Of a stretch of DNA of 64,000 nt, positions 54,602 to 61,985 are shown piece after piece; the first letter of the stretch is position 1, and every line of letters begins with the position of its first letter. The stretch spans positions 186,001-250,000 of the forward strand of contig NZ_FTNK01000006.1 in the NCBI RefSeq assembly GCF_900156375.1, written 5' to 3'. Origin of the DNA: Paenibacillus macquariensis (GTDB taxonomy: Bacteria; Bacillota; Bacilli; Paenibacillales; Paenibacillaceae). The notes beneath the pieces are model-generated. The model did no database searches. It was not told the origin of the DNA and saw only the letters and a program-made list of their open reading frames with translations. The position numbers and the translations under genes are program-made.

Positions 54602-56721
54602 ATCCGCATATCCACTCCTTTATAGGTAGGAGGAGTATATTCCGAGGTCACGCTACCTTGTTTGCCATCTACTTCAGCGACAGTAGGTATGGGTAGAGGT
54701 TCCGCTTTGAGACTTAACAGCTGATACCCAATAGAATGAATCGCTTGCGAGATCTCCTCACGACGATCTTCAATGAGGGATGTCATCCATTCATGATCAT
54801 TATGAATTTTCAGACTGACGATTTTATCGACGACTTGTACATCTACAAGTGTTGACCCTAGATGTTTCATATCTAGATCGAACCATAGACGGCAGTTAGA
54901 TGCATCGAGTTCCCCTTTTTTCCCCCGACGAGCCTGAATGTGAACAGATGCCGTCTCCTGACCATCCTGACCATTTAGGGGAATAAACATCGTGACTTGA
55001 GCAAACGGAGCAGTACGATCCGTATTTAGTAAAAGTTGTTGTCCTGTCATCTGCTGGACAAGCTGTTGTGCAGCTTCTCTCAGCGCTGGAGGCAGATCCG
55101 TTCTATCTAACATTTCAAGCAGAACGCCTTTTAGAGAATCATGCGCCGGCGTATCTGCACTATTACCATTCCCACCCACTATAGGCAAGGTGGTAGCTAC
55201 ATGAAGTATCGCATCCGATGTACCTTTGGCAACATGTGCAAAAGATGCTCCCTGCGCAGGCTGCGCATCTTGACCCTGAGTAGTCAAAGGCGCGTTAGCG
55301 GTTGGTTTTGTACCCTGTGGCTGATTTGTTGTCGGCGCGTCAATGCTTGAAAGAATCGCTGGAGGCACAGCATTCCCTGCGGTCGAAGTCGCCTGGGGCT
55401 GCGGCACTGGCACAGCCGCAGCCATGTTGCCTAGCGGCACATTCCCTGCCGCGGCTGTGCCCTGCGGCGCTTGTTGCGCTTGCGGCGTTGCGCCGCCGCG
55501 CACGGCCTGTTGCTCGTGCTCCGCACCGAGCAACTTCAACATGCGCCCCACCCAAGGTTCTTCACCTTGGGTTGGCGCAAGCTGTTGCGAAGCACCTGCG
55601 GGTGCTTCGCCCGTAAATGCCGCCGTCTGCGTAGCCGGCGGCACAATTGCTGCTGTCCCTCCGGGTGCAGCAGCAGTTGCACTTGTCGGCGGTGTTACAA
55701 CGCCGGCGAAAGAATCAACCACTGGCATAGCTACGCCAGTGATGTTTCCACCGCCACTTGGCGAAGCCATGGCGGGTAGAACTACGGCCGTCGCGCTCTG
55801 CGACGGCTGATTAGACAACTGCGTGCCATGCAGCTGCTGAAGCACGTCCTGCAGCTTCGCTAGAAGCGGCTGAAGGGGTGAAGATGCGCTAATTGAACCT
55901 GTAGTTCCAGATGTACTCCCCTGCGGTGTAGTACCCTTCCCAACAGCTTCATTTGACATCCCTGTCAATGCTTGCGCCCCTTGAGATCCTTGTTGAACTT
56001 GCGCTCCTACCGTATTCCCTATTTTCCCAACCGTGTCTTGCGTGCCGCTTGCTCCTGACACTTGCGTTATTCCTGTACCTACTTGCGATTCTAACATTCC
56101 TTTTGATGGTAAAGATTCTCCTCCTTGTTTAGCTAACAAGGTAAGCTGCTCGCTAAGTCCGGATAACAATTGATGTAATGGAGGACCGAAGACAGCTTGT
56201 TGTAAACCTCTTACACTCTCACCGGTCATAGGTAGCCCACGCTGAAATGCGATTGCAGCAGACTGAAGCCATTGCTCTGGCGGAACACCCGCAGGCTTTT
56301 CCATCAGAATCGCTTTAAATAACGTAGCATTCTCCTTCGTTAACGGCACACCGCTGGCCTGTAGTGTTTGAATCATTTCACGATTCGCTTTCGTATCTGT
56401 CAAACCTACTGCGGTTAACACCTCGCCCATAGATTTAGCAGTTAACGACGTATATGGAGATTCACTTAGAGGTTTTAGTACCATCATGCCACTCTCATCT
56501 GGAGGTTGCACTTGCATCATCGTAGCTTGTCCCTGTTGTAGAGGTGTCTCTAACTTAGCATGCACTTTGACGCCCTGAATTTGGATTTCAGCTTCTTGAC
56601 CATCGTCCGAGACGCTAAGAACTACGCCACGTACCACCTGTCCCGTCTTAACATCTAATTGCTTAACATCCCCAGCTTTGCTGTCACCCAGCAAACCACG
56701 GATTAATGATCCGATGTTCAC
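54598..56721 (-). CDS. ylqG: YlqG-like protein with low-complexity linker and FliK-like C-terminal domain
   Basis: The 707-aa protein has an N-terminal beta-rich domain (VKTGQVVRGVVLSVSDDGQE, about 25-80) and a helical part (about 90-200). A long Ala/Gln/Pro/Thr/Gly-rich linker follows (about 235-520). The C-terminal domain (about 570-690), with RLWFDLDMKHLGSTLVDVQV and EEISQAIHSIGYQLLSLK, resembles the FliK/Flg_hook domain. The linker DNA (about 55130-55800) is markedly GC-rich with GC-ending codons. The start is GTG at 56721 with GGAGGAAG upstream. The FliK likeness is by eye. It directly precedes the FlhB-like gene, as in B. subtilis. Confidence 0.85.
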   Translation of the reverse strand: MNIGSLIRGLLGDSKAGDVKQLDVKTGQVVRGVVLSVSDDGQEAEIQIQGVKVHAKLETPLQQGQATMMQVQPPDESGMMVLKPLSESPYTSLTAKSMGEVLTAVGLTDTKANREMIQTLQASGVPLTKENATLFKAILMEKPAGVPPEQWLQSAAIAFQRGLPMTGESVRGLQQAVFGPPLHQLLSGLSEQLTLLAKQGGESLPSKGMLESQVGTGITQVSGASGTQDTVGKIGNTVGAQVQQGSQGAQALTGMSNEAVGKGTTPQGSTSGTTGSISASSPLQPLLAKLQDVLQQLHGTQLSNQPSQSATAVVLPAMASPSGGGNITGVAMPVVDSFAGVVTPPTSATAAAPGGTAAIVPPATQTAAFTGEAPAGASQQLAPTQGEEPWVGRMLKLLGAEHEQQAVRGGATPQAQQAPQGTAAAGNVPLGNMAAAVPVPQPQATSTAGNAVPPAILSSIDAPTTNQPQGTKPTANAPLTTQGQDAQPAQGASFAHVAKGTSDAILHVATTLPIVGGNGNSADTPAHDSLKGVLLEMLDRTDLPPALREAAQQLVQQMTGQQLLLNTDRTAPFAQVTMFIPLNGQDGQETASVHIQARRGKKGELDASNCRLWFDLDMKHLGSTLVDVQVVDKIVSLKIHNDHEWMTSLIEDRREEISQAIHSIGYQLLSLKAEPLPIPTVAEVDGKQGSVTSEYTPPTYKGVDMRI

Positions 56722-56796
56722 AGTTCTTCCTCCGTTTTCAAATCGCTCTTTCTCTCTTTATCGGCGCTAGACTCCATTCGCTTAAGCACTTCTTTT

Positions 56797-57441
56797 TTAG
56801 AACAATGTCTGCTGCTCAGCTTCAAGATTTTTGAGGAAGCTACGACGATGCATCGGTGTTGCTCCCAAATCCGTAATTTGCGCTCTATGTAACTTCGTTG
56901 CATACCCTTTGTGTATGGAGATGCCGTATTCAGGATACATCGCTTCCCATGCGCCTTCACACAATCGATCACGTGTAACCTTTGCAATAATAGAAGCTGC
57001 CGCGATGGATTGACTGTTAGCATCCCCTTTAATGATAGATAGCTGAGGTATATCAGAATCTACCTTTTCTGCATCTACTAGTAGAAAGTTAGGTACAACC
57101 GATAAGTCGTCTAGCGCTCTTTTCATAGCAAGTCTTGATGCCTGCTTGATATTAATACGATCTATGGTAGCTGCATCCGCATATCCCACACTCACTGCTA
57201 TTGCCTGCTCCATGATGACATCGTATAACGCATCACGCTTCTTCGCGCTTAATTTCTTAGAATCATTAACACCTTCTATAAGGAGACCTTGAGGAAGGAT
57301 CACAGCAGCTGCTATCACATCACCAAATAGGCATCCCCGTCCCACTTCATCTATACCTGCAATATGTTGATAGGATTGCTCCCAATAAAATGACTCATGT
57401 TTCAGCAAATCTACCACTTCTATATCACTCATTCTCTTCAC
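56797..57441 (-). CDS. rnhB: Ribonuclease HII
   Basis: RNase HII removes ribonucleotides from DNA. The 214-aa protein has IAGIDEVGRGCLFGDVIAAA with acidic residues 31 and 32, DSKKLSAKKRDALYDVI, LVDAEKVD, KGDANSQSIAAASIIAKVTR and the HKGYATKLH motif near the end. The start is probably GTG at 57441 (AAGGA upstream), or ATG three codons later; neither site is strong. It lies between rbgA and ylqG. Confidence 0.96.
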   Translation of the reverse strand: MKRMSDIEVVDLLKHESFYWEQSYQHIAGIDEVGRGCLFGDVIAAAVILPQGLLIEGVNDSKKLSAKKRDALYDVIMEQAIAVSVGYADAATIDRINIKQASRLAMKRALDDLSVVPNFLLVDAEKVDSDIPQLSIIKGDANSQSIAAASIIAKVTRDRLCEGAWEAMYPEYGISIHKGYATKLHRAQITDLGATPMHRRSFLKNLEAEQQTLF

Positions 57442-57526
57442 ACAATCCTTCCGTACATATTTTGCATCAATCTGTACATTTATTTCACATCATTTTAACA
57501 TATTCTCTTATCCTATATTTCAACAA

Positions 57527-57553
57527 TAAAAAAACCACCGAAGAATCGGTGGC
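57527..57553 (-). terminator. Intrinsic terminator downstream of rbgA
   Basis: On the minus strand CCACCG (57552-57547) pairs with CGGTGG (57540-57535), extended by a G/C pair context, around a 6-nt loop. Seven T follow. It lies 18 bp after the rbgA stop. Confidence 0.9.
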
Positions 57554-57570
57554 TTCAAACCTCTTATTTA

Positions 57571-58437
57571 TTAATAAGGTGCTTCCATTGAGAATCGGCC
57601 TAATTTACCAGCTCGGAGCTCTCGCAGTAACGTCCCACAAGCTTTCTCCAAGTCAACTCTGCCACCACTAATGATACAACCACGTCTACGGCCAACCTCT
57701 TCCATAATCGCGATAATTTCATCAGGATTCTCGAAATCTGATGGTTGATCACATTGAAGATCAAAACGCTCTTTGAAAGGAGTCCAATAGTATTTCGCTA
57801 GATATTTGATTCCGAAAAAGGCTACATCCTCTGTATTGAGAGTTTCTGCCTTAATCGCTCCAGTTACCGCTAGACGATAACCTACATTCATATCTTCGAA
57901 CTTAGGCCACAGAATCCCTGGAGTATCCAGCAGTTCCATTTCTTTGCTCACTTTAATCCATTGTTGACCTTTGGTCACACCAGGGCGGTCACCTGTTAGG
58001 GCAACAGCCCGTCCAGCAAGCTTATTGATCAATGTGGATTTACCTACGTTTGGAATACCCACAATCAATGCCCGAATAGCTCTTGGATTCATACCTTTAG
58101 AAATTTGCTTGTCAATCTTAGCTTTCATCAGCAATTTAAGCTGCGTTGGGATTTCTTTCATCCCCGTACCTGTTGATGCATCAACAGGGAAAGCTACATG
58201 TCCTTCTCTTTTAAAATAAGCTAACCATTCTCTCGTCACTTCCGCATCCGCTAAATCCGCTTTATTCAAAATGATAAGCCGAGGTTTGTCCCCGAGAATC
58301 TCATCAATCATCGGATTGCGGCTTGAAAGTGGAAGACGAGCGTCAACCAACTCAATGACTGCATCAATCAGCTTTAATTGTTCTTGAATTTGGCGGCGAG
58401 CTCTGGTCATATGACCAGGGAACCACTGAATCGTCAC
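57571..58437 (-). CDS. rbgA: Ribosome biogenesis GTPase RbgA (YlqF)
   Basis: RbgA is a circularly permuted GTPase needed for late 50S subunit assembly. The 288-aa protein shows G4 NKAD (58-61) before G1 GIPNVGKST (127-135) and G3 DTPG (171-174), the permuted order. A C-terminal helical domain follows. GTG 58437 is the chosen start: AGAGG lies 8 nt upstream and the protein then begins [10 protein letters not shown] as in B. subtilis. Confidence 0.96.
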   Translation of the reverse strand: MTIQWFPGHMTRARRQIQEQLKLIDAVIELVDARLPLSSRNPMIDEILGDKPRLIILNKADLADAEVTREWLAYFKREGHVAFPVDASTGTGMKEIPTQLKLLMKAKIDKQISKGMNPRAIRALIVGIPNVGKSTLINKLAGRAVALTGDRPGVTKGQQWIKVSKEMELLDTPGILWPKFEDMNVGYRLAVTGAIKAETLNTEDVAFFGIKYLAKYYWTPFKERFDLQCDQPSDFENPDEIIAIMEEVGRRRGCIISGGRVDLEKACGTLLRELRAGKLGRFSMEAPY

Positions 58438-58488
58438 CGTCATCACCTCTTCTTCTTTACCACAACTAATCCATAACCTTCATGGGGT

Positions 58489-59118
58489 TTAATGGTTGAT
58501 CCATTCCATATCTTTCACTGGCCAGAAAATTACATCTGCGCGACCTACAATATCACCAAGTGGAACATAGCCAATCATTCGACTATCCGTACTATCTGAA
58601 CGGTTATCTCCCATTACAAAAATGTGTCCTTCAGGTACTTTACCATCTGGAAAACTTTCGTTAGGGAAATCTTTATTGTTATAAGTCATGTTTTCTTTGT
58701 GTCTGTTGTCTATTTCAGCTTGTATGTAGGGCTCTTTAATAGGTTCCCCGTTTACGTAAACGGTATCCCCTTCCACCTTAACTGTGTCTCCAGCGACGCC
58801 AATCACTCGCTTAATGAAATCCCTACCTTCGGAAGGAACATGGAAAACAATGACTTCGCCCTTCTTAGGCTTACGAATATCATACAAAATTTCATTAACA
58901 ATTAGACGTTCTCCCGTATGAAAGTTAGGCTTCATAGAAGGTCCATCTACAATAAATGGTTTAAAAAGAAGCCACCGAATAAGTACAACTAGGATCACAG
59001 CGATCACAATGGCCTTAATCCACTCCACAATTTCATTATTTCCTTTTTTCGCTGGTTTATCATCATGCTCTTTTAATTCAGCTACATCTGGCTGAACTCC
59101 TAAGTCCTGCTGCATCAT
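58489..59118 (-). CDS. lepB: Signal peptidase I
   Basis: This enzyme cleaves signal peptides of secreted proteins. The 209-aa protein has one N-terminal membrane helix (about 34-52), catalytic Ser61 in DGPSMKPNF and Lys103 in RDFIKRVIG, and a C-terminal GHIFVMGDNRSDSTDSRM. It has the single membrane helix of the short Gram-positive SipS type. The ATG has GAGGGCG upstream. It lies between rplS and rbgA, as in the trmD-rplS-rbgA region of Bacillales. Confidence 0.96.
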   Translation of the reverse strand: MMQQDLGVQPDVAELKEHDDKPAKKGNNEIVEWIKAIVIAVILVVLIRWLLFKPFIVDGPSMKPNFHTGERLIVNEILYDIRKPKKGEVIVFHVPSEGRDFIKRVIGVAGDTVKVEGDTVYVNGEPIKEPYIQAEIDNRHKENMTYNNKDFPNESFPDGKVPEGHIFVMGDNRSDSTDSRMIGYVPLGDIVGRADVIFWPVKDMEWINH

Positions 59119-59188
59119 TCATCGCCCTCTCTGAACCTAATGAAATGCAAATGGATAAAGAATATAAACCCTCTTTTTGGCATTTAAG

Positions 59189-59214
59189 AAAACAAAAGCT
59201 CCTTAACGGAGCTT
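59189..59214 (-). terminator. Second terminator between rplS and lepB
   Basis: On the minus strand AAGCTCC (59214-59208) pairs with GGAGCTT (59202-59196) around a 5-nt loop. TTGTTTTC follows. It is the distal one of two hairpins in this gap. Confidence 0.75.
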
Positions 59215-59263
59215 CATCACCTACTAAATATAGGCACAATTCATCCATATGCCCTATTTATCC

Positions 59264-59296
59264 TAAAACGAAAGGGACTTGAAATCAAGCCCCTTA
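59264..59296 (-). terminator. Intrinsic terminator immediately after rplS
   Basis: On the minus strand AAGGG and CTTG pair with CAAG and CCCTT around an ATTT loop with one internal mismatch. TTTCGTTTT follows. It lies 15 bp downstream of the rplS stop. Confidence 0.75.
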
Positions 59297-59310
59297 ACGT
59301 TGTCCGTTTA

Positions 59311-59655
59311 TTAACGGCGAATTTCTTTAATTCTTGCTGCTTTACCGCGTAGATCACGAAGATAGAAGAGTTTAGCACGACGCACTTTACCGCGACGAGT
59401 CACTTCAATACTCTCGAGTTTAGGCGAGTTAAGCGGGAAAGTTCTTTCCACACCAACACCGTAAGAGATTTTACGTACTGTAAAAGTCTCACCGATTCCG
59501 CCACCACGACGCTGAATAACAACACCTTCGAACAATTGGACGCGCTCACGTGTTCCCTCGATAACTTTTACATTTACTTTCAAAGTATCTCCAGGGCGAA
59601 AGTTTGGCAAATCTGTGCGAAGTTGATCTTGAGTAATCGCTTGTAGGATATTCAT
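59311..59655 (-). CDS. rplS: Ribosomal protein L19
   Basis: L19 is at the interface of the 50S and 30S subunits. The 114-aa protein starts [20 protein letters not shown], then has [40 protein letters not shown] and a basic C-terminal tail. ATG 59655 is the start because AGGAGG lies about 10 nt upstream and the length matches homologues. In B. subtilis rplS follows trmD directly; here three genes intervene, and rplS has its own promoter. Confidence 0.97.
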   Translation of the reverse strand: MNILQAITQDQLRTDLPNFRPGDTLKVNVKVIEGTRERVQLFEGVVIQRRGGGIGETFTVRKISYGVGVERTFPLNSPKLESIEVTRRGKVRRAKLFYLRDLRGKAARIKEIRR

Positions 59656-59678
59656 TTTAGAATTCCCTCCTTCCATAC

Positions 59679-59692
59679 AGGCGTTCTTGCCT
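59679..59692 (-). promoter_or_regulatory. Possible L19 leader hairpin
   Basis: On the minus strand AGGC (59692-59689) pairs with GCCT (59682-59679) just before the ribosome binding site of rplS. The position and sequence are consistent with the L19 leader element described for Firmicutes, an autoregulatory site. Only this small stem is clear by eye; the rest of the leader fold was not resolved. Confidence 0.4.
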
Positions 59693-59760
59693 CTTCCAAA
59701 GAAATAATATTCTTCTTCATTATCGACAGAGGACCACCGTATTCATACACAACAGGAGTA

Positions 59761-59790
59761 ATTATAACATAGTTCTCTATCTGCTTGCAA
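59761..59790 (-). promoter_or_regulatory. Extended -10 sigma-A promoter of rplS
   Basis: On the minus strand TTGCAA (-35, 59790-59785), an 18-nt spacer ending TGT and a perfect TATAAT (-10, 59766-59761) form a strong promoter. It leaves a leader of about 100 nt before rplS. Confidence 0.75.
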
Positions 59791-59867
59791 GAATTTTTGT
59801 ATTCTATCATTATAGTAAAATTTAACATGCAGAATCAATTGAATTTCACAAAGTACATAAACAACCA

Positions 59868-59895
59868 TTGACAAATCATGGATACATATTAAAAT
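59868..59895 (+). promoter_or_regulatory. Sigma-A promoter of the MFS transporter gene
   Basis: A perfect TTGACA (-35, 59868-59873), a 16-nt spacer and TAAAAT (-10, 59890-59895) lie just upstream of a 23-bp palindrome. Transcription would start near 59902, so a repressor on the palindrome would block initiation or early elongation. Confidence 0.65.
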
Positions 59896-59901
59896 AAACA
59901 T

Positions 59902-59924
59902 AACGTTAAAATTATTTTAACGTT
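59902..59924 (+). promoter_or_regulatory. Perfect 23-bp palindromic operator upstream of the MFS transporter
   Basis: AACGTTAAAAT (59902-59912), a central T and ATTTTAACGTT (59914-59924) form a perfect palindrome. It lies at the expected transcription start and 27 bp before the gene. Position, size and perfection fit an operator for a dimeric winged-helix repressor. The likely ligand protein is the regulator encoded just downstream, which is inference. Confidence 0.75.
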
Positions 59925-59950
59925 CATAAAATTTTATAGGAGTGTTCCCT

Positions 59951-61207
59951 ATGACAGATGTTGCACTAACCAAGAAACCTGGACTAAGAGAATTAAAAGT
60001 TAACAATCCTTTTATGTTATTTCTTACTGCCAAGATCATCTCGCGCTTTGGTGATTCCATTGATTCGATTGCATATAGTTGGATGGTCTATTTACTCACA
60101 GGTTCCAAGGTTCTCATGGGTACCTTGTTTGCCCTTAATTTTGTTCCGGGAATATTATTCAGCCTCTTTACAGGTGTGCTTGTAGATCGATGGAACCCAC
60201 GTATGATTGTTATGCTCGCTGACTTAAGCCGCGGCATTATGGTTATCATCACAGGATTACTATATTGGCGAGGACTTTTGCTTCCATGGCATTTATTCTT
60301 GTTCACATTTATCAACTCAACATTTGAATGTTTTGCTATGCCCGCAGAAATGTCCCTCGTCCCTCGTATACTTCCCAAGAATCTTCTACTCAGTGGCAAT
60401 TCCGTCTCATCCTCTGCTGGGCGAATCGCCGAATTAGCTGGACTCGCAACTGCCGGAGCCCTTATAGGACTTATCGGTATGTCCGGAGCTATTATCATCG
60501 ATGGATTAACTTTTGTAATCTCAGCTTTACTTATTGCTTGTATCCGGGTTCCACTTGAACCAACTACTCAGACAAGCACAAGTAATCAACCAACAACTTA
60601 TTTTCAAGAATTTAAAGTAGGATTGAAATTTATCACTTCTCATAAACTTCTACTTATCATAATGTGTGTAGCAACCTTTGTTAATTTGTGCCTTACGCCC
60701 TTTAATGTCCTTAATACCGTTTATGTGAAGGAACTCCTTCATGCAGGTCCTATAGGATTATCTATCCTTGGTACCTCTCTTATTTCAGGTATGCTTATAA
60801 GTGGATTATGGCTTAGTGTCAAAGGTTCCAACTTTAGAAAAAGTGTTCTAATTGTTAGTGGGTTCATTATTCTAAGTATAAATTATGCATTATTATTTAT
60901 ACCTGTAGCTTTCCCTATCTACCCCCTATATTCAGCAGCAATCTTTATCTTCGGAATGGGCATAGCTGTTCCCCTCGTAAGCACACCAACAGCAACTTAT
61001 TTGATGGAAGTTACACCGAAAGAAATGCTTGGTAGAGTCGGATCGTTATTCAATATGGTCTGTACCTGTGCTATGCCGGTGGGAAGTCTCATAGCAGGAT
61101 CTGTTGCAGAATTCATACCTGTGCATATGCTGTACCTCATATTAGGTGGATTACTTATGATCCCAGTTTTCTTTTTAATAACACAAAAGAATTTTATGAA
61201 AGTATAA
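59951..61207 (+). CDS. MFS efflux transporter (MFS_3 / macrolide-efflux-like)
   Basis: This is a drug or small-molecule exporter of the major facilitator superfamily. The 418-aa protein has about 12 membrane segments and motif A as GVLVDRWNPRMIVMLAD between segments 2 and 3, like the MefA/MFS_3 branch. The substrate cannot be told. The start is ATG 59951, with AGGAG upstream. It is on the strand opposite to its surroundings, between trmD and rplS, with its own promoter and palindromic operator. A winged-helix regulator follows about 100 bp downstream. Confidence 0.9.
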   Translation: MTDVALTKKPGLRELKVNNPFMLFLTAKIISRFGDSIDSIAYSWMVYLLTGSKVLMGTLFALNFVPGILFSLFTGVLVDRWNPRMIVMLADLSRGIMVIITGLLYWRGLLLPWHLFLFTFINSTFECFAMPAEMSLVPRILPKNLLLSGNSVSSSAGRIAELAGLATAGALIGLIGMSGAIIIDGLTFVISALLIACIRVPLEPTTQTSTSNQPTTYFQEFKVGLKFITSHKLLLIIMCVATFVNLCLTPFNVLNTVYVKELLHAGPIGLSILGTSLISGMLISGLWLSVKGSNFRKSVLIVSGFIILSINYALLFIPVAFPIYPLYSAAIFIFGMGIAVPLVSTPTATYLMEVTPKEMLGRVGSLFNMVCTCAMPVGSLIAGSVAEFIPVHMLYLILGGLLMIPVFFLITQKNFMKV

Positions 61208-61220
61208 TAGGTGGCATTCT

Positions 61221-61249
61221 TTGAACTTTATCTACCTACAGATTATAAT
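61221..61249 (+). promoter_or_regulatory. Sigma-A promoter of the winged-helix regulator gene
   Basis: TTGAAC (-35, 61221-61226), a 17-nt spacer and a perfect TATAAT (-10, 61244-61249) lie 55 bp before the regulator gene. The palindrome found upstream of the transporter is not repeated here, so the regulator may not be autoregulated through this promoter. Confidence 0.65.
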
Positions 61250-61303
61250 GAATACGTGCATAATTTGCATAAATACCGGATCTTATGACTGAGGTGCACG
61301 TGG

Positions 61304-61870
61304 ATGGATACAATCACATTAAAGACCCTTGCGGATATCAGAATATATTCGGATCCATACCGAATGGATATCATGAATGAATTCCAGAAGTTAGACAGAC
61401 CCGCCACCGTCAAGGAAATTGCCGATATCATGGGTGAAGTTCCTGCCAAGGTATATTATCACGCCAAAAAATTAATAAGTATTGGCTTACTCACTTTGGA
61501 CCATACCCAACAAATCAACGGCATTACAGCGAAGTATTATCAAGCCTTTCAGGGCATAATCGCTGTTAAACGTAGTGAAATTGACGCTCCTATCGAGAAT
61601 GTTCTATCCGAAACACAGAAATTACTTGTTGATATCTATGACAAGAGCAAACAGAAATTTATCAGCTTGATGGATATCAATATCCCTTTCGGTAATATAT
61701 CCAATCGATCTATCTACTTAACTAAAGAGGAAGCCGATCAATTCCATGTCATGATTAATGAATATTGTGATAAACATCAGAAACAACACCCTCATCTCGA
61801 ACAAGCGAAATATGAAATCTTCGCCACGATCATCAAAGAATCTTCTGATGAGATGAACAAACCGTCCTAA
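61304..61870 (+). CDS. Winged-helix transcriptional regulator (ArsR-like HTH)
   Basis: The 188-aa protein has an N-terminal winged helix (about 1-75): IRIYSDPYRMDIMNEFQKL, then ATVKEIADIMGEVPAKVYYH as the recognition helix region and AKKLISIGLLTL. A longer C-terminal domain of unknown ligand class follows. It has no metal-binding Cys motif of the ArsR type. The ATG has GAGGTG upstream. It follows the MFS gene in the same direction, so it is the best candidate to bind the operator upstream of that gene. Confidence 0.88.
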   Translation: MDTITLKTLADIRIYSDPYRMDIMNEFQKLDRPATVKEIADIMGEVPAKVYYHAKKLISIGLLTLDHTQQINGITAKYYQAFQGIIAVKRSEIDAPIENVLSETQKLLVDIYDKSKQKFISLMDINIPFGNISNRSIYLTKEEADQFHVMINEYCDKHQKQHPHLEQAKYEIFATIIKESSDEMNKPS

Positions 61871-61899
61871 CTTCCTACATAATCATTCTCCACATAATT

Positions 61900-61955
61900 A
61901 AAGCCACCGAAGATCAAGATGTTATCAACACATCAGGATCCCAGTGGCTTTTTTT
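61900..61955. terminator. Bidirectional terminator between the regulator and dipeptidase genes
   Basis: AAAGCCAC (61900-61907) pairs with GTGGCTTT (61944-61951), with inner GATC and GATGT/ACA.ATC pairs. A T run follows on the plus strand and A/T-rich DNA on the minus strand. The two genes converge here. Confidence 0.8.
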
Positions 61956-61985
61956 ATATGATATTTCGATTAACGCTTACTCCTC

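Noticed and set aside
55141..55810. Several overlapping plus-strand open frames opposite ylqG
   Set aside because: They arise from the GC-rich, stop-poor linker; their translations are Arg/Cys/Ala-rich without family features or ribosome sites, whereas the minus-strand frame has conserved ends.
56718..57023. 101-codon minus-strand frame overlapping rnhB
   Set aside because: It is out of frame with the well-supported rnhB and shows no recognisable protein features.
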